Assembly (NCBI GenBank): GCA_905183005.1
Contig: CAJJDO010000057.1
Location: 93,296 to 157,295, forward strand
Reading direction: 5' to 3'
Origin: Paramecium pentaurelia
Lineage: Eukaryota > Ciliophora > Oligohymenophorea > Peniculida > Parameciidae
DNA: 64,000 nt
In this document: one piece after another, positions 36,139 through 48,726 of the stretch
Position numbering within the stretch: the first letter of the stretch is position 1
Layout of the letters: each line of letters opens with the position of its first letter
Notes under the pieces: model-generated
The model's database searches: none
The model's input: only the letters and a program-made list of their open reading frames with translations
What the model was told of the DNA's origin: nothing
Made by a program: the position numbers and the translations under genes

Positions 36139-37622
36139 GAAAGAATAGAATGACTTAAAAAACTCATGCATTAAGACTCTAGAAAATGATAGAATTTGAA
36201 TCATAAATTAAAATTTAAACTCTGTTAAACATTCTTAAACAAAAAAAAAATATAACAGGAATTATTGAAGGCAGGGTTAAATTACTATTAGAATTTAATA
36301 GTTGACTATTATTTGAAGTGAATGGAAGAAAGGATGAAGATTTAGAATAATAGAATGAAATATATGATTAAAATAGATTAAGATTAAGATAGATTTAATA
36401 AGTAATACAAAAATATTTAGAATTAAGAAAAATTTTATAAATTAACTCCTTTTGCTACAGAATAATTATCAGGAATAATGTATTACTTGATGAAATAATT
36501 TTTATTACCGAAAATTACAGTTTCATATCCTTATAATTTCTAAATTTCTTGGTTGGTATTAGTTTAATTTCCAAAATTAAATTATAATTATATTTCAATA
36601 GAATTTACTAAAAGAAGCTATCTATAAGCTAATAGTGGTAATTGAGGGTTTATTTAAAAACTTACTTGAGTGCAAAGGCATGGCAAATTGAAGAAAAAAC
36701 AAAGACAAAAAATGTATTAGAAATAGTAAATAATTTAAATTAGTACTTAATAAAAAGGGAAAGTAACCATGTATTCCAGGATTTAAAGAATTTTTATAAT
36801 TTTATAATTAGATTATACCCTAAGAGGTTGTAAGAATGTTGTATAAATTTGACAACTCAAAAGTTTATTTAATCGCTCAAAATTTAAATTGAATATTTAT
36901 AACAACATTTTTAGGTGAAAGAAATATTAGATTAGAAATCTATTCATTAAATGAAGGTTTCAAATTTTTAATAAAGGAAATATCTAAATATAGATAAGTA
37001 AAGTTATGGATTATTAATAATTCATTTTGAACTGATAAATAAATTATTAGAAACTATTTAAATATTAATTTTTAGAGGCCAATTTATTTCCTTAATATTG
37101 AAATTAGAATACTATCTTCATCTTCGTTTTCAATTTACTATCTTGTTAATTTTTTATTAAATTACATATTCTATTAATTATTAGGAAAATAATAGATATT
37201 TCATGAAGATCATATTTTAAGTATTCCAGAAATAAAAAATGTAAACAATGATTAAAAGACTAAAAAATTGAATCGTTATTGTAAACTCATTATTTAATTC
37301 AGTGAGATTATGCTAAAAATATACCAATTATGGATATCAGAAATAAGAAAAGTAATAGTTCATATATAAAATGCCTCTAATAATATAGTGAATATTTAAA
37401 TTCAACAATACATGAATAGTCACAATCATAATTTATGAATATTAGGGCTAAATGAGAATATATTGTTGTTGAATTTTTTATTTTTATTGATTTTGTAAAA
37501 TCTAACTGATTGCATTCTGATTTCTTAGAATTATAATTTCATTAACAACTTCATAAATATCAATATGAATGGTTGTTTTCAGTGGTACTTTTCAATCAAA
37601 TATATTTAGGAATTAGAAAATG
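36139..37622 (+). pseudogene. decayed protein-coding gene of unknown family
   Basis: One frame runs from about 36139 to TGA 37269-37271, more than 370 codons, broken only by an in-frame TGA at 36303-36305; coding-like sequence is continuous across it (IIEGRVKLLLEFNS then LLFEVNGRKDEDLEQ). Near 37195 the protein-like pattern shifts frame (HEDHILSIPEIKNV), and after it further stretches up to 37622 are interrupted by TGAs at about 37455 and 37508. No GT...AG intron repairs these breaks. A run this long is unlikely by chance when TGA alone is a stop, so I read it as a gene in decay. I recognise no domain. Confidence 0.5.
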
Positions 37623-37674
37623 ATATTTTATATAATATATTTTTATTCCAAATATTTAATTATATATAAATATG

Positions 37675-38368
37675 TCAAATTTTCACTTTCTTGTTGATTG
37701 AATCACCTGCAATCCAAGTTTGTATTTACTTTTAACATTTAACAAATGCTTCATATTCAATGTAGTCTACTATGATTTAATATTTTTCTCCTTCTATCTC
37801 AATGAATGCATTTGGAGATGTATTCTAGATCATATGAACTATAAGTCCAATTTATTCAGGAGCCAATTGTTTTAGATTATTAGAAAACTCAACTTTGTCA
37901 TTGTAACTCACTTAATCTTAGGGTTCCTCCTAGAATACATCAGCCCCTGCCCCTGCTTCTTTTTATTTAGGCACAAATTGTGGTAGATTTACAAGAGGTA
38001 AATAGTTTCTAACATTTTTCTTAAATAATCTCTCTAATTTTTCTGCTATTTTAGTAATCCACTTGATTATTTTTATTAATATTTACGCTCTATGAACCAT
38101 TATACAATTTGCAATTATCCCAAATAAGTTGAATATCATCCAAGCATTCTTCCACTGTTTTGTAAGTGTTGCTATTTAATTTTCTTTAGACAGTGCCAAG
38201 ATCCATCGGCTTTTTGACAATTGTAATATAATCATGTAAATTTAATGCTTTGTAATCCACTGGTTGTCTAAATTCTACGCTGTCATTAGAGTCTAGTAAT
38301 TATTAAACTATTTAATTTAAGCGTCTTTGTTCTTCTTTATTGAGTGGAGTTTATGTAGTTTTTATCAT
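37675..38368 (-). CDS. single-bromodomain protein with NET-like domain (BET-type)
   Basis: Two exons, 25-nt intron at 38062-38086 (ends in AAG); 222 residues. A bromodomain occupies about residues 20-95, with YKALNLHDYITIVKKPMDLG and DIQLIWDNCKLYN, the last containing the conserved Asn that binds acetyl-lysine. After a short acidic linker (EAGAGADVFQEEPQ) comes an NET-like segment (LAPEQIGLIVHMIQNTSPNA...GEKYQIIVDYI). It therefore looks like a miniature BET protein with one bromodomain, able to read acetylated histones in the nucleus. Bdf-type proteins of this size occur in protists. The 3' end faces the decayed gene. Confidence 0.9.
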
Positions 38369-38467
38369 AAATAATTTAATATATTGTTAATTTTAAGAGG
38401 GAAAATAGAATTGGTTGATAAATTAGAAATGCAAATTTTGATAATTTTATATATTAAATCTCAAATA

Positions 38468-39871
38468 TCACATGTTTTAACTTAACAAAGTTTTATCCTA
38501 TCTTATTTACTTGTACAAGTATATGCCATAAAAACAAAATCCAACAATGATTACAATAAATATAATAGTAAGTGTTGTCATCCAAACAGGAACTCTATAT
38601 TCAATCTATGGATATATTAAAATTATACAATTGGTTCTATTTCAATATCACAATCTTTTTCAAAATCTCCCTTTTAAGCTAAGATTAATTCTTTGAATTC
38701 TTTATAGAAGCATTTGGTTGAATTCTTATTACACAAATTCATTTCTGTACCATTATAGAGTATCTTAAAGTAAGGTTCGTTTGTAGTATCTTCTTGCCAT
38801 AATTCCCAAATAATATTTGAAGCAAATCCTGGATATGTATAGATACAATTTTTATTTTGTACTTCCTAACCTAGATATACTTGAGCCATGCATTCAGCTG
38901 ATGTAATATTTAATGCAGAGGCAATTAATTATACTGTAACATCATGAGCTGAGTATACTACATATTTGAATGATTTAGTATTTTCACTTTTACTTAAGGC
39001 CTTCTCTGTATAATCGAATAATTAATCGAAAAATGGAGCTGATTAAGTTGTAATTTATCTAAGAATATAAATTTATATACTTCCAAGTCTAATATAATTT
39101 CAATGCAATTGTCAATGAATATGCTGCATCTGCTTTATCATAGGTTTCTTTTTTTAAATTAGGAGGCATTGGATAATCATTATAAATACTTGAATAGAAT
39201 GTATCCATGTATTCAGACATGTTGAAGATGGTGAAATTATTTGGATCTATATTCATTTCATTACAAAATTGAATTATTGTATCATGAGCTTTGACACTTA
39301 CATTTTTTACAAGTTCTGTATGTTGATTTTCAATCTAAAATTTGGCAGCTTATGCACATTATGGTGCTCCATAAGCTCTTAATTGAATATCAGTAAGAGC
39401 TGCTCTCATATGAATTGGAAGAACTTATATCTAATGCTTAATTGCTTATTATCCAATATCATCATCTGGTTTAGCATTTGGATTAGGGGGTTTAAGAAAT
39501 GACTCTTCTACATTATTAGGAACATTAGGACCATTATTTGAGTACATTCCTTAGAAATTACTCATTGCACTCATGATTGTACGATTAACATCTGTGGCAT
39601 AAATTGTAATTTCTGATGCATTAAAGGTATCACTTAATAATTTGTTTTTAACAATGTATTTTTCTCTCATCCATTATCCTAAGACATAATGTTACCTCAT
39701 TCCTGTAGGTGTTAAATAACCTTCAAGCATTTCATGACTTCTGAAATACATACAATTCCAATTACAAAAGATTGGTGTTCTTGCACCATGTCTCCATAAT
39801 GCTTGAATTTATACTAATTTATCAGCTTAAATCTCTAACACTAGAACCACTAATAAAACTATATTGAACAT
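38468..39871 (-). CDS. histidine acid phosphatase, membrane-anchored
   Basis: Three exons; introns 39059-39080 (22) and 38606-38628 (23); 452 residues. Signal peptide (residues 1-16), then the phosphate-binding WRHGARTP motif (His28, the phosphoryl acceptor) and, in the C-terminal half, YSAHDVTV with the proton-donor HD pair. Several N-glycosylation-type sites (NVT-like) and Cys residues fit a secreted or lysosomal enzyme. Removal of the last intron reveals a terminal TM helix (VWMTTLTIIFIVIIVGFCFY) with a short basic tail, as in lysosomal acid phosphatases that are anchored before release. It removes phosphate from monoesters at low pH. Confidence 0.93.
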
Positions 39872-40926
39872 TAATCAATAAAATATTATATTGTATATAA
39901 ATTAAATTTATTGAATTTCAAAAAAAGATCATGTGATCATATAAATTTAAGTAATATTAACACTATTTTGGATATCTTATTATAATTTAAATTATAATAA
40001 TACATTATTTAGAACAATTATATAGTTTATATTCTTTTTATTTATTTTTTTCAATTATGTAATCATAATATATGAAATAAAATATTAATTACATTTCTAT
40101 AATAAAAATTACAAAAAACTCATATTAGTTTGTAAACTATTGAAATCTTTAATTAATTATTAGATTTTATGTAATTCTAGCTAGACTAATAAGAACTACT
40201 AATAAATCTAATTATTATTTGTTTGTTAATAGATTTTTTAGAAATGAAGAAGCCACATATAATTTATGTTTTTACAAATTGATTAAATATTTCAAAGTTT
40301 TAGCTTCAATAGTTATTAGTATTATTCTTCACAGATATTTTAGAGAATTGAATTATAAATTAAATTAAAAATTGAAACATTTTAAAGAAAATTAACTAGA
40401 AAGAATTACTAGTAAGTACAATGAAAGATTCTAGTTTTTTTCAGAGATATAAAATAGGCAATTATGAGATAAAAAATATTTTATATAAACTAATTATTAA
40501 GTAGTGTTTCTAATTCCTAATAATAAAATCGAATGTTCTCATTGAGTTAGCTTCTGCAAAATAAAAGTTAAATTGATTGATTAATCATTTAATGGTACTT
40601 ATTACAAATTTTTTGATTTATATTGTAAAATCCTCACTTGCCCCAAGCAATGTAGGATTCAAAAAAAATCATACTTTCTTTTTTAATACAATAATTTATA
40701 AATACTTAATATTTCCAAAAATCATTTATTGCAATTTGTATCAATAAAAATTAATTATTTATTTTTGATAGAATTTCAAAAAAATATATCAACCAATACT
40801 ATAACACAATAAACTAAATATCAGTTCATCTAGTTTGACTTCTAATTTTATAAATTTAAAAAAGTTTTAGAAAAAAATTAAATCTTAAGGAAGAATTTAT
40901 TAAATCTATTCTAATATTATTTAATT
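39872..40926. other. AT-rich intergenic region between divergent genes
   Basis: About 1.05 kb with no gene I can support on either strand; many short TGA-interrupted frames and A/T runs. It contains the promoters of the acid phosphatase and of kinase paralogue 2. Confidence 0.55.
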
Positions 40927-43165
40927 ATGTTTTAATAGAATTAGTTTAACTAAATAGATGTCGGCACAATAATATCAGCACCTTCAGGATAGTATACTAA
41001 TAGATAGTTTAAATTGTCAAAACTCTTAGGATAAGGATCAGAGGGTAGTGTTTATGAAGCAATTCCAATAAATTGGTGTTTAAATTAGAATAAAGTTGCT
41101 TTAAAATTCTCAACTTTTACTAAAGATTATGCTAGATAGTTTTATAAACAAATTATAGATTATTAGAATACATATGAAAATTATAATAGCTCTAATTATC
41201 AAGCTTCAAACATTATAAGAATTTATGATTTTTTTGATTATTCTTTTTATTTAGTTTTAGTAATGGAATTAGGAAATATTGACCTATTTAAATATATGGA
41301 ATAGAATAAAAAAATATTATCAATTTAGTAAAAGTAATCAATTTGTTTATAAGTATTAAATTTATTTTTATTAGATTTTATAATCAATAGTCTTTTTACA
41401 TAAATAAAAACTAGTTCATAGGGATATCAAACCAGAAAATTATTTATTTATTGACCAATAAGTTAAATTAATTGATTTTGGATTTATTAAGTTCTTCAAT
41501 CAAGATGAAATATACATGACTAAGTTTGTTGGTACAAAGTTTTATCAAGCACCTGAATTAATTGAAGGAAAATCAGATTATACAATGTCTGTTGATGTTT
41601 GGGCCATGGCTTTTGTGTTTTATGAAATTATTTCAGGATAGAAATTGCTTGAAAGTAATTAATCAAAATATTTAATAGCAATAAATACACATGAGATAGA
41701 AAAATTAATCTTAAATCATAAATTAGATCAATCCTCATTATTCAATAAAATTGAGAGACTTATGATTTCTAACAAATGGAAGCAAACAATCAAAAGCATG
41801 CTTCATCCAGATCCTTATCAAAGAATAACTGCAAATGATGCATAAGATTTGTTGAAAAAAAGTGAAATAGTATAACCATCCCTCCAAGCACAATAAAATC
41901 AATTCCAATAAAATCTATTACAATAAAATCAAGGCCAATAGAATTTATCGCTATAAAATCAAGGGCAATAGAATCAATTCCAATAAAATCAAGGGCGATA
42001 GAGTTTATTGCAATAAAATCAAGGGCAATAGAATCAATTCCAATAAAATCAAGGGCAATAGAATTTATCGCTATAACATCAAGGCCGATTCACTCAAAAA
42101 CAACAAAATTCAGTGCAATCATTTTAGCACTATTCAAGTACTAAAGACTAAGTAAATTTGTTAAATGAAACCAAGAATTTTATTTAAATATTAAAGAATT
42201 GGATAAATATCAACTCACTATAATAAGATAAAGAATAAACCATGTAAATTATTTTTGAATTTGAAAATTTGATAGCCTAAGTTGAAAAGAATTTGGGTAA
42301 CTAATAATAAGTGATGTAAACAATAACTTAACAATTAGCTTAATAAATGAAGTAACAATATGCCAATTAGGATTATGATGCAATTTAGAATAAAATAAAT
42401 GAAAACAACGAACTAATTTGTGAAAAATTAAAAATTTAAAAGGCTTTAGAAAATTTGGAGAAATCCAAAAAATAACTTGAATAATATAAGAATTTAAATT
42501 ATTAATTAGAGGAATTAATAAAAGAGAATTAAGAAGTAGAAAAACAAATATACTATCAAGATTCACTGAAAAAAAAAATATCAGAACTAACAAAAAAAAT
42601 TAATGAAGAAAAGAAAAATATAGATCAAAATTAAATTAGCATTTTAGAAAATTAAATAAAAATTTATGAAACAGAAAATTTAAAATAAGAAACCTAAAAA
42701 TAAAAGTATGATAAATTATAGCAGGAAATTCAAAATCTCAAAAATCAAATAGAAAAATCCAATAATGAAATAATAGCTTCTAAATTCGATTAGTTATCTT
42801 CACTATATTCAAATTTATAAGAAGAAAAATAAAAATTAGAAAACAAAATAAATTATTTTTTAGAATTACCTAATCAAATACAAGAACTTTAAGAAAGTAT
42901 TTAATAGTTGACAGCAAAAATTTATATGGGACAAAATTATCAAAATGAATTGAATTCTTTAAAAAATGAAGAATAAATATTAAAAGAATAGTAAATTGAT
43001 ATTGAATAATTAAAAAAATAAATAGAAGAAAAAAGAAAAGCAATTGAAAACTTAAAAATTTAATAGTCGATTTAATAATAATAATAACAAAAGAATATAA
43101 AATTAGATTAAGAATTAAATAAATTTAAGATTTATCAAAATAATAAATAGTAATAGTTATTTTGA
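40927..43165 (+). CDS. protein kinase with Gln-rich repeats and coiled coil (paralogue 2)
   Basis: Two exons, intron 41353-41374 (22 nt, same sequence as in paralogue 1); 738 residues. Kinase motifs are the same (LLGQGSEGSVYEA, HRDIKPENY, LIDFGF, APELIEG). Bases 40933-41638 align without gaps to 33621-34326 at roughly 97 % identity by eye; beyond that point the two genes differ strongly. After the kinase domain there is a tandem decapeptide repeat (about residues 315-380) and then a long coiled coil. Both paralogues encode 738 residues, although one has an extra intron. Function beyond Ser/Thr phosphorylation is unknown. Confidence 0.9.
41891..42090 (+). repeat. 30-nt tandem repeat coding for NQGQQN-type decapeptides
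   Basis: Inside the kinase gene, about six imperfect units of 30 nt encode NQGQQN followed by LSLQ, QFQQ or similar. The units alternate between two versions. It is absent from paralogue 1, so it arose or was lost after the duplication. Confidence 0.85.
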
Positions 43166-43300
43166 ATCATAATTATAAAACAAATATGATTATCATTTTG
43201 AGATATTTTTAAGATATTTATAATAATAATTTTCAAGTTAATTAAATTATATTATATTTTTGAATACATTTAATAAAATAAGGAAAATATTATTATTGAA

Positions 43301-44142
43301 ATGTATTATTACAATTAAAGAATACCAGTTCCATTACAAAGAATAGAATTCAAACATATTCTTTCTGGTTTATAAAAGCATTCATAAAGTTAGGATGAAA
43401 TAAAATAAAAGCCTAAAGAAACTAGAAAGTATTGATCAATAAGCATATAAAAAGAAAAATAAAAAAACCTGAAGTAAAATTCTTATAGGACTTATAAAGA
43501 AATGAGACTTGTGACTACCAAGCATTATAAACATCGGATACAATATGGGATGATAGAATATTATAAAAATTGGAGAAATTGAAGAAGCAGCCTAATGAAT
43601 TCTTTTAAAAAATTCCAAAAGATCCAATAACATTAATGAATTCATCTAAAATAAACAAATTCTTTGAAATTAAATTATTAGCATAATCAAAAGAAGATGC
43701 ATAAAAAGTTTCAAGAGAATCATAAAGATAATTGAATTAAATATAAGAGGTGGCAGTTAAAGAGTTATTGAATAAGTATCCACATTAATTCAATTTTACA
43801 GCATCTGCAGATGCAAGAAAGAAAAAAGAAGTATTGGACACAAAAGATAAATATATGAAAATATTTTTTATTAGAAATTGTTCTACAAGTATGAGTAAAT
43901 GTAAAATGAATAATAAATAATTACATAATAGTGAGGATTCATAAAAATATATTGAGAATTAAGAATAAATATAAGAAAGAAAGAAGAATAAAAGCAATTT
44001 ATCATTTTGTACATGGAGTAAATTATAAGAATTAGAATGTCCAGGATATTGTAATTTCATAAAATAATTGGCAATTAAAAATAAATTATAGCAGAGTTGT
44101 TCTTAATAGAAAAGTAATTGTTATAATTTAGAAAATGAATGA
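43301..44142 (+). CDS. hypothetical protein with Cys-containing C-terminus
   Basis: Two exons, proposed 26-nt intron at 43429-43454 (GTATTG...AAAAG; a 23-nt alternative at 43389-43411 also restores the frame); 271 residues. Polar and basic, helical in the middle (residues about 100-190), with a Cys-bearing tail (FCTWSKLQELECPGYCNF). No recognised domain. It lies 135 bp after the kinase and 57 bp before the B-box/Kelch gene, all on the same strand. Confidence 0.65.
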
Positions 44143-44199
44143 TTGAATTAATAAATTTATTATTTTTGTTAATATTGTAATTAATTAATTTCTATAGTA

Positions 44200-45992
44200 A
44201 TGGAGGATAAGTGCAAGTTACATTAGAAAGACTTTACCTACATGTAAATTCATATTATTAAGAGACAGTTGCATACATCCAGATTGTTTTAAATATAAAC
44301 GATTATGTAATGATTGCAAAGTGAATCATGAAAGTAGACATAAAAAGAATTAAATATATTAAAATAAATAGTTCACAATAACAATATAAGAATGTAAATA
44401 ATAAGTGGAGAAGAATTTGAATATGGTAAAAGAGGAATTGGAATTAGCGGAGAATAGAGCAGCAAATGCATTAATAACATCAGTTAATAGCAATATTGAT
44501 GAGATTATTTTAGAAATAGAATCAATAAGATAATAGATTCATAAATTATTTGACAAATATATCTAAGGATTGAGAGATAAATTTGAATATAAAGTAAAAT
44601 AGAGTATTCATGCTTTATATGATCAAATCTAAGGTTAATTAACATAAATTAGATAATTTTAAAATGATATCAATTCAATTGATACTCAAAAGAAAGTGAT
44701 GTCTACAGATTTGGATTATTAAGTATAATATCAGAAAAATAGATTGGAATCACTTATATATTAAAGAGCTAATTAAAAATTTTATGGTAGAATAGATGAT
44801 GATGTAGCCTTACATTTTATTGGAGTGATTTAGAAAGAATTAGAATAATTAGTGATATATGAAAAAAATAAGTTAAGTTCTTAAATTGAGAGTCTTAATT
44901 AAATGACTCTATAGGCACAATAAACTAAATAGAAATCTATTAAGAATTTCTAAAAGTTTTTAAGTTATGCTCCTGAAAAATTAGATGAAATGAAAAATAC
45001 AATTTAAGGTACTTAAGAATATTCATTTTATCGATCATGGTTACATTATTTTGAACCTGGAACTAAATTTTTGTATTATTTAGATTTAAAACAATAAAAT
45101 CCATAAATAACAAAAGTTGAACTTGAAATTGATTTTCTTATATCTTAAGGTAGTAGATCTATTTTGGCATCAGATGGTTAAATATATTATTTTTCAGGAT
45201 ATGATAATGGTTAAAATGATGATGAAAATAAAACTATTTATTAATATGATCATCCATAATTATCATTCATTAAAAAGACTAGAATGTATACTCTAAGAAA
45301 GAACTTTTCATTATCTTGTACAGTAGATAAAGATATATTTATTATTGGAGGTTAAAATTATAAAGAAGGTTGTTTAGCTAAATGTGAAAAATATAATATA
45401 AATACTAATTAAATTACATTAATTAAGTATAATTTAATTAATAATTATAAGTCATTTAACAGAGTTATCAACTTTACATTCAACATGTACATATAATAAT
45501 AAATTAATTGTTAAATTTGGTGGTTTAATTGCTAATACTGAAGGTGAAGATTTAAGAAAATAATGTTAAGGCTTATTAGAATTGTATTTTATAGAATAAG
45601 ATTGTTGGGAAAGAGTAGAAAACACTACTAATCATACATAATATCCATTACATACTATTTTATCTACTTCTATTTAAATTCTTAATTCTAATATGATATA
45701 TATATTTGGTGGTTAAATACTATAAAAATAATCATTTTAAACTATTAATCAAGGATTTATGATTCAAATTGAAGAAGAAGAAGAATTTGATTAAGATTAG
45801 ATAAGTATTTTAATATTTATTATTACTTTAGAATTTTAACCTAAATTATATTATTAACTTTAACATCCTATTCCATAATAAGCATATTTTCTAACATAAC
45901 CTATTTATTATTCTAATAAAATAATGTGTCTTTTAAAAGATGATCAAATGATCAGGTCTTGTTATGATAAAAATAAATGGAAAACATTTTGA
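44200..45992 (+). CDS. B-box zinc finger, coiled coil and Kelch-repeat protein
   Basis: Four exons; introns 44244-44268 (25, ends CAG), 45427-45451 (25, ends AAG) and 45805-45831 (27); 571 residues. The first intron joins a B-box-like cluster: CKLHQKDFTYICIHPDC, then LCNDCKVNHESRH (residues 5-44). A coiled coil covers about residues 60-270, and the C-terminal half has beta-propeller blades of Kelch type: IYYFSGYDNG, IFIIGGQNYKEG, LIVKFGGLIAN and MIYIFGGQ. The arrangement is that of TRIM-like adaptor proteins without a RING; many copies exist in Paramecium. Likely a protein-binding scaffold. Confidence 0.82.
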
Positions 45993-46033
45993 TTATTTTG
46001 AATTATTTATTTTTTTTAACAAATAATAATCAA

Positions 46034-48244
46034 ATGTTTGTTCTAACACCCAGACAAATAAATTATACTAATAATATTAATGAATAATATATTATTTAAG
46101 CTTCAAGGAATATAATGGATCACTTTAATATATTAGCATATGGATATATATATTTAGATAATCACTTAACTATTATGATTAATTGTAATGATGAAATCAA
46201 AGATAATCAAATTTATATATCTTAACATTTGTACTTATAATTAAAAGATCCTTAAAATGTCCATTTTGTTAAAGCAAATCACTCTCCTTATTAATATGAT
46301 GATAAAAATTTTAGATATAATTTTTTTCCTAACATACCAATATGTAAAGAAGTCACATTATCAATTGTAATTATATTTAATAAATCTCTTAGATCAACAA
46401 TGAAAATTCAAGATTAATTACCCAAAAATTTTTAAAGGCTTTGTTTCATGTTCCAATTATGATCAAAGAAAAACTTATAATCAAAGGTACATTAAATGAT
46501 GAACAATTGCTTTAAAGATTATAGTATTGTATTATCTGAAAATAGACTGTAGAATTGTGAAATATCAACTAAATGTAGATCCAAAATTACTAATTGTTGT
46601 CAATTAAATAATTTATTAAGAGATCAATATGTCTATATTCATATTGATAAGATTTAAGCAGAAAAATAGAATGATTGGTACATTCTTGATTTTAAAGTTA
46701 CTAATATCAAATTTTAAGATGAATATTCTTATTCTCATGTAATTAAATCAACTCTTGATTTGAAATTCTAAGATATTGTATATCAATTAGGAGATTATGA
46801 TAATTTCAAAAAATAAATAAATGATATCATAAGACTTCATAAATCAATATCAATAGGAGTTGAAAGTAGAAAGAAGTAAGCATTTATATTTTATATAGTT
46901 TAGTTTAGGAAAAAGAATTTTATTGAAATAAATAGCAAATTAGAATGGAATATTGTATTTTGAAAAAGATTTTGGTTTGATTAGTTCTTTAAGATTCACT
47001 GAAAAATTGATATTAAAAATTTAAGATTCTCCTTGCATACTTTTGTTAAGGAATTTCTCAAAAATTGAATAGGTTTTATTACTTAATAAATAACATGTGA
47101 GCAAAGATGATATTAGTAATGAAATGATTAAGATTATAAAAAGAATAAAAAAATAAAAAAATGTGATCTTAATATTATCTAATGAAGACTTTAGTACTTA
47201 TCCAATTTTAAAATCATTCGTTGATTTTTATATAAAATTTTATCCATAAACAAATGTTTCAAAATAATTAATTGAATTTTATCAATTAGAATAGAATGAA
47301 GATGAAATATCATAATTATTAAGAGAAACAACATGGAGAGTATTAGAAAAGGAAATTATTTAAAATAAATAGAATTTTGTTAAAGAATTAGAATCTAAAT
47401 TAAAAAGTAATAATAATATTTTCAATTAATAGCTTAAACAATTTCATCAAAAACAAAGATGGATGATGTTGGTGGAATGGAAGGTGCAATCAAAGAAGTT
47501 GCAAAAACTATTATATTACCACAAATGTATCCTGAATTATTTGATGAACTTGTAAAACCAAGAAGAGGAATACTATTTTTTGGTCCACCTGGAACAGGTA
47601 AAACTTTATTGGCTAAATGTATTGCATGTGAAATGAAAATGAATTTTATTTCTGTTAAAGGACCTGAAATGTTGAATTAATATATTGGTTAAAGTGAATC
47701 CAATATAAGAGATTTATTCAAAAAAGCTAAAGATAATGCACCTTCACTTGTATTTTTTGATGAATTGGATGCCTTGGCTCCAGCAAGAGGAAATTAAAGT
47801 GATTCTAATTAAGTTATGGATAGAATTGTTGCTTAATTATTAACTGAAATTGATAATTTATCAGATGGAATATTTATTATAGGGGCTACAAATAGACCAG
47901 ATTTATTGGATCCAGCCTTATTAAGACCAGGAAGATTTGATAAATTAATGTATCTAGGCATTAAAACTGATAAAGAAAGTAGGGTTAAAATATTAAGAGC
48001 ACTTACTAAAAGTGATAAATTTGATGAAATTATTGATGAAATACCAAACAATATGACTGGAGCTGATTTTTATGGATTAGTAAGTTAAGCTACTATTTAT
48101 GCAACAAAAAGAACTATTAAGAGTGGGTTGAATGAAATGGAATTAGCTATTGAAGATTTAAGAGAAGCCTTGAAATGTATTAGACCTTCAGTGAGTGAAT
48201 AAGATTTATAGAAATATGAAGAATTGAAAAAAAAGTATTAATGA
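46034..48244 (+). CDS. PEX6: PEX6-like peroxisomal AAA ATPase
   Basis: Five exons; introns 46367-46392 (26), 46524-46545 (22), 46876-46903 (28) and 47407-47432 (26); 702 residues. One good AAA+ module sits at about residues 440-690: DDVGGMEGAI, Walker A GPPGTGKT (about 483-490), SVKGPEMLNQYIGQSE, Walker B VFFDEL, then GNQSDSNQVMDRIVAQLL and DPALLRPGRFDKLMYLG. The wording of this D2 domain fits Pex6 best. The N-terminal part is divergent; a degenerate D1 may remain (SPCILLLRNFSKIE) without Walker motifs. Pex1/Pex6 extract ubiquitinated Pex5 from the peroxisome membrane. Shorter than yeast Pex6 (about 1000 residues). Only 41 bp separate it from the upstream gene. Confidence 0.85.
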
Positions 48245-48459
48245 AAATAATCTATTCATTTTTTGTAAATAAAATTGTTTATTATTATATTATAAATAAT
48301 TGATTCTAATTATGTTTTATTAAGAATTTTATTATTAGAATGTTTTCATATAAATATTTAATCAATTAAGAATTAATAAGAATTTCAATTCAGAAACTTA
48401 AAAAATTAATAAGAAGATAGAATAATATGATGGTTTACAATTATCTTATTCATAATAAT

Positions 48460-48717
48460 TCATTTTTATTATAGTATATTCTCTATTTCTTATCTAATTA
48501 AACCCTCATATATTTTCATTTCACAAATAGGTTTCTCATTGATTAAAATTACAGGCACCTTGTTTATGTATTATTCATATTCTTTTCTGTTGTCAATATT
48601 AATTGATAATATTCTAAGATGATTCTCATAATGAGTTTTCAATCTTTTTAGAATAAAAATTGGTTTCTAACATAAAGTACATCCTGTTTTTGTTAAGAGC
48701 TTTATATTAATTTACAT
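48460..48717 (-). CDS. small glutaredoxin-like (thioredoxin-fold) protein
   Basis: 85 residues, ATG 48717, TGA 48460-48462, no intron. It starts with a short beta strand and a CxxC motif (TKTGCTLCQKPIFIL), then LSINID, and KVPVILINEKPICEM, where the Val-Pro corresponds to the cis-Pro loop of the thioredoxin fold. This matches the small glutaredoxin-like family (DUF836/C5orf63 type), thought to act in redox reactions. Its start codon lies only 9 bp from the start codon of the divergent SFT2 gene. Confidence 0.82.
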
Positions 48718-48726
48718 AAATAAAAA

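Noticed and set aside
42249..42593. 114-codon minus-strand frame
   Set aside because: Antisense of the kinase coiled-coil tail; Phe/Leu-rich product typical of reversed Lys/Glu/Gln codons.
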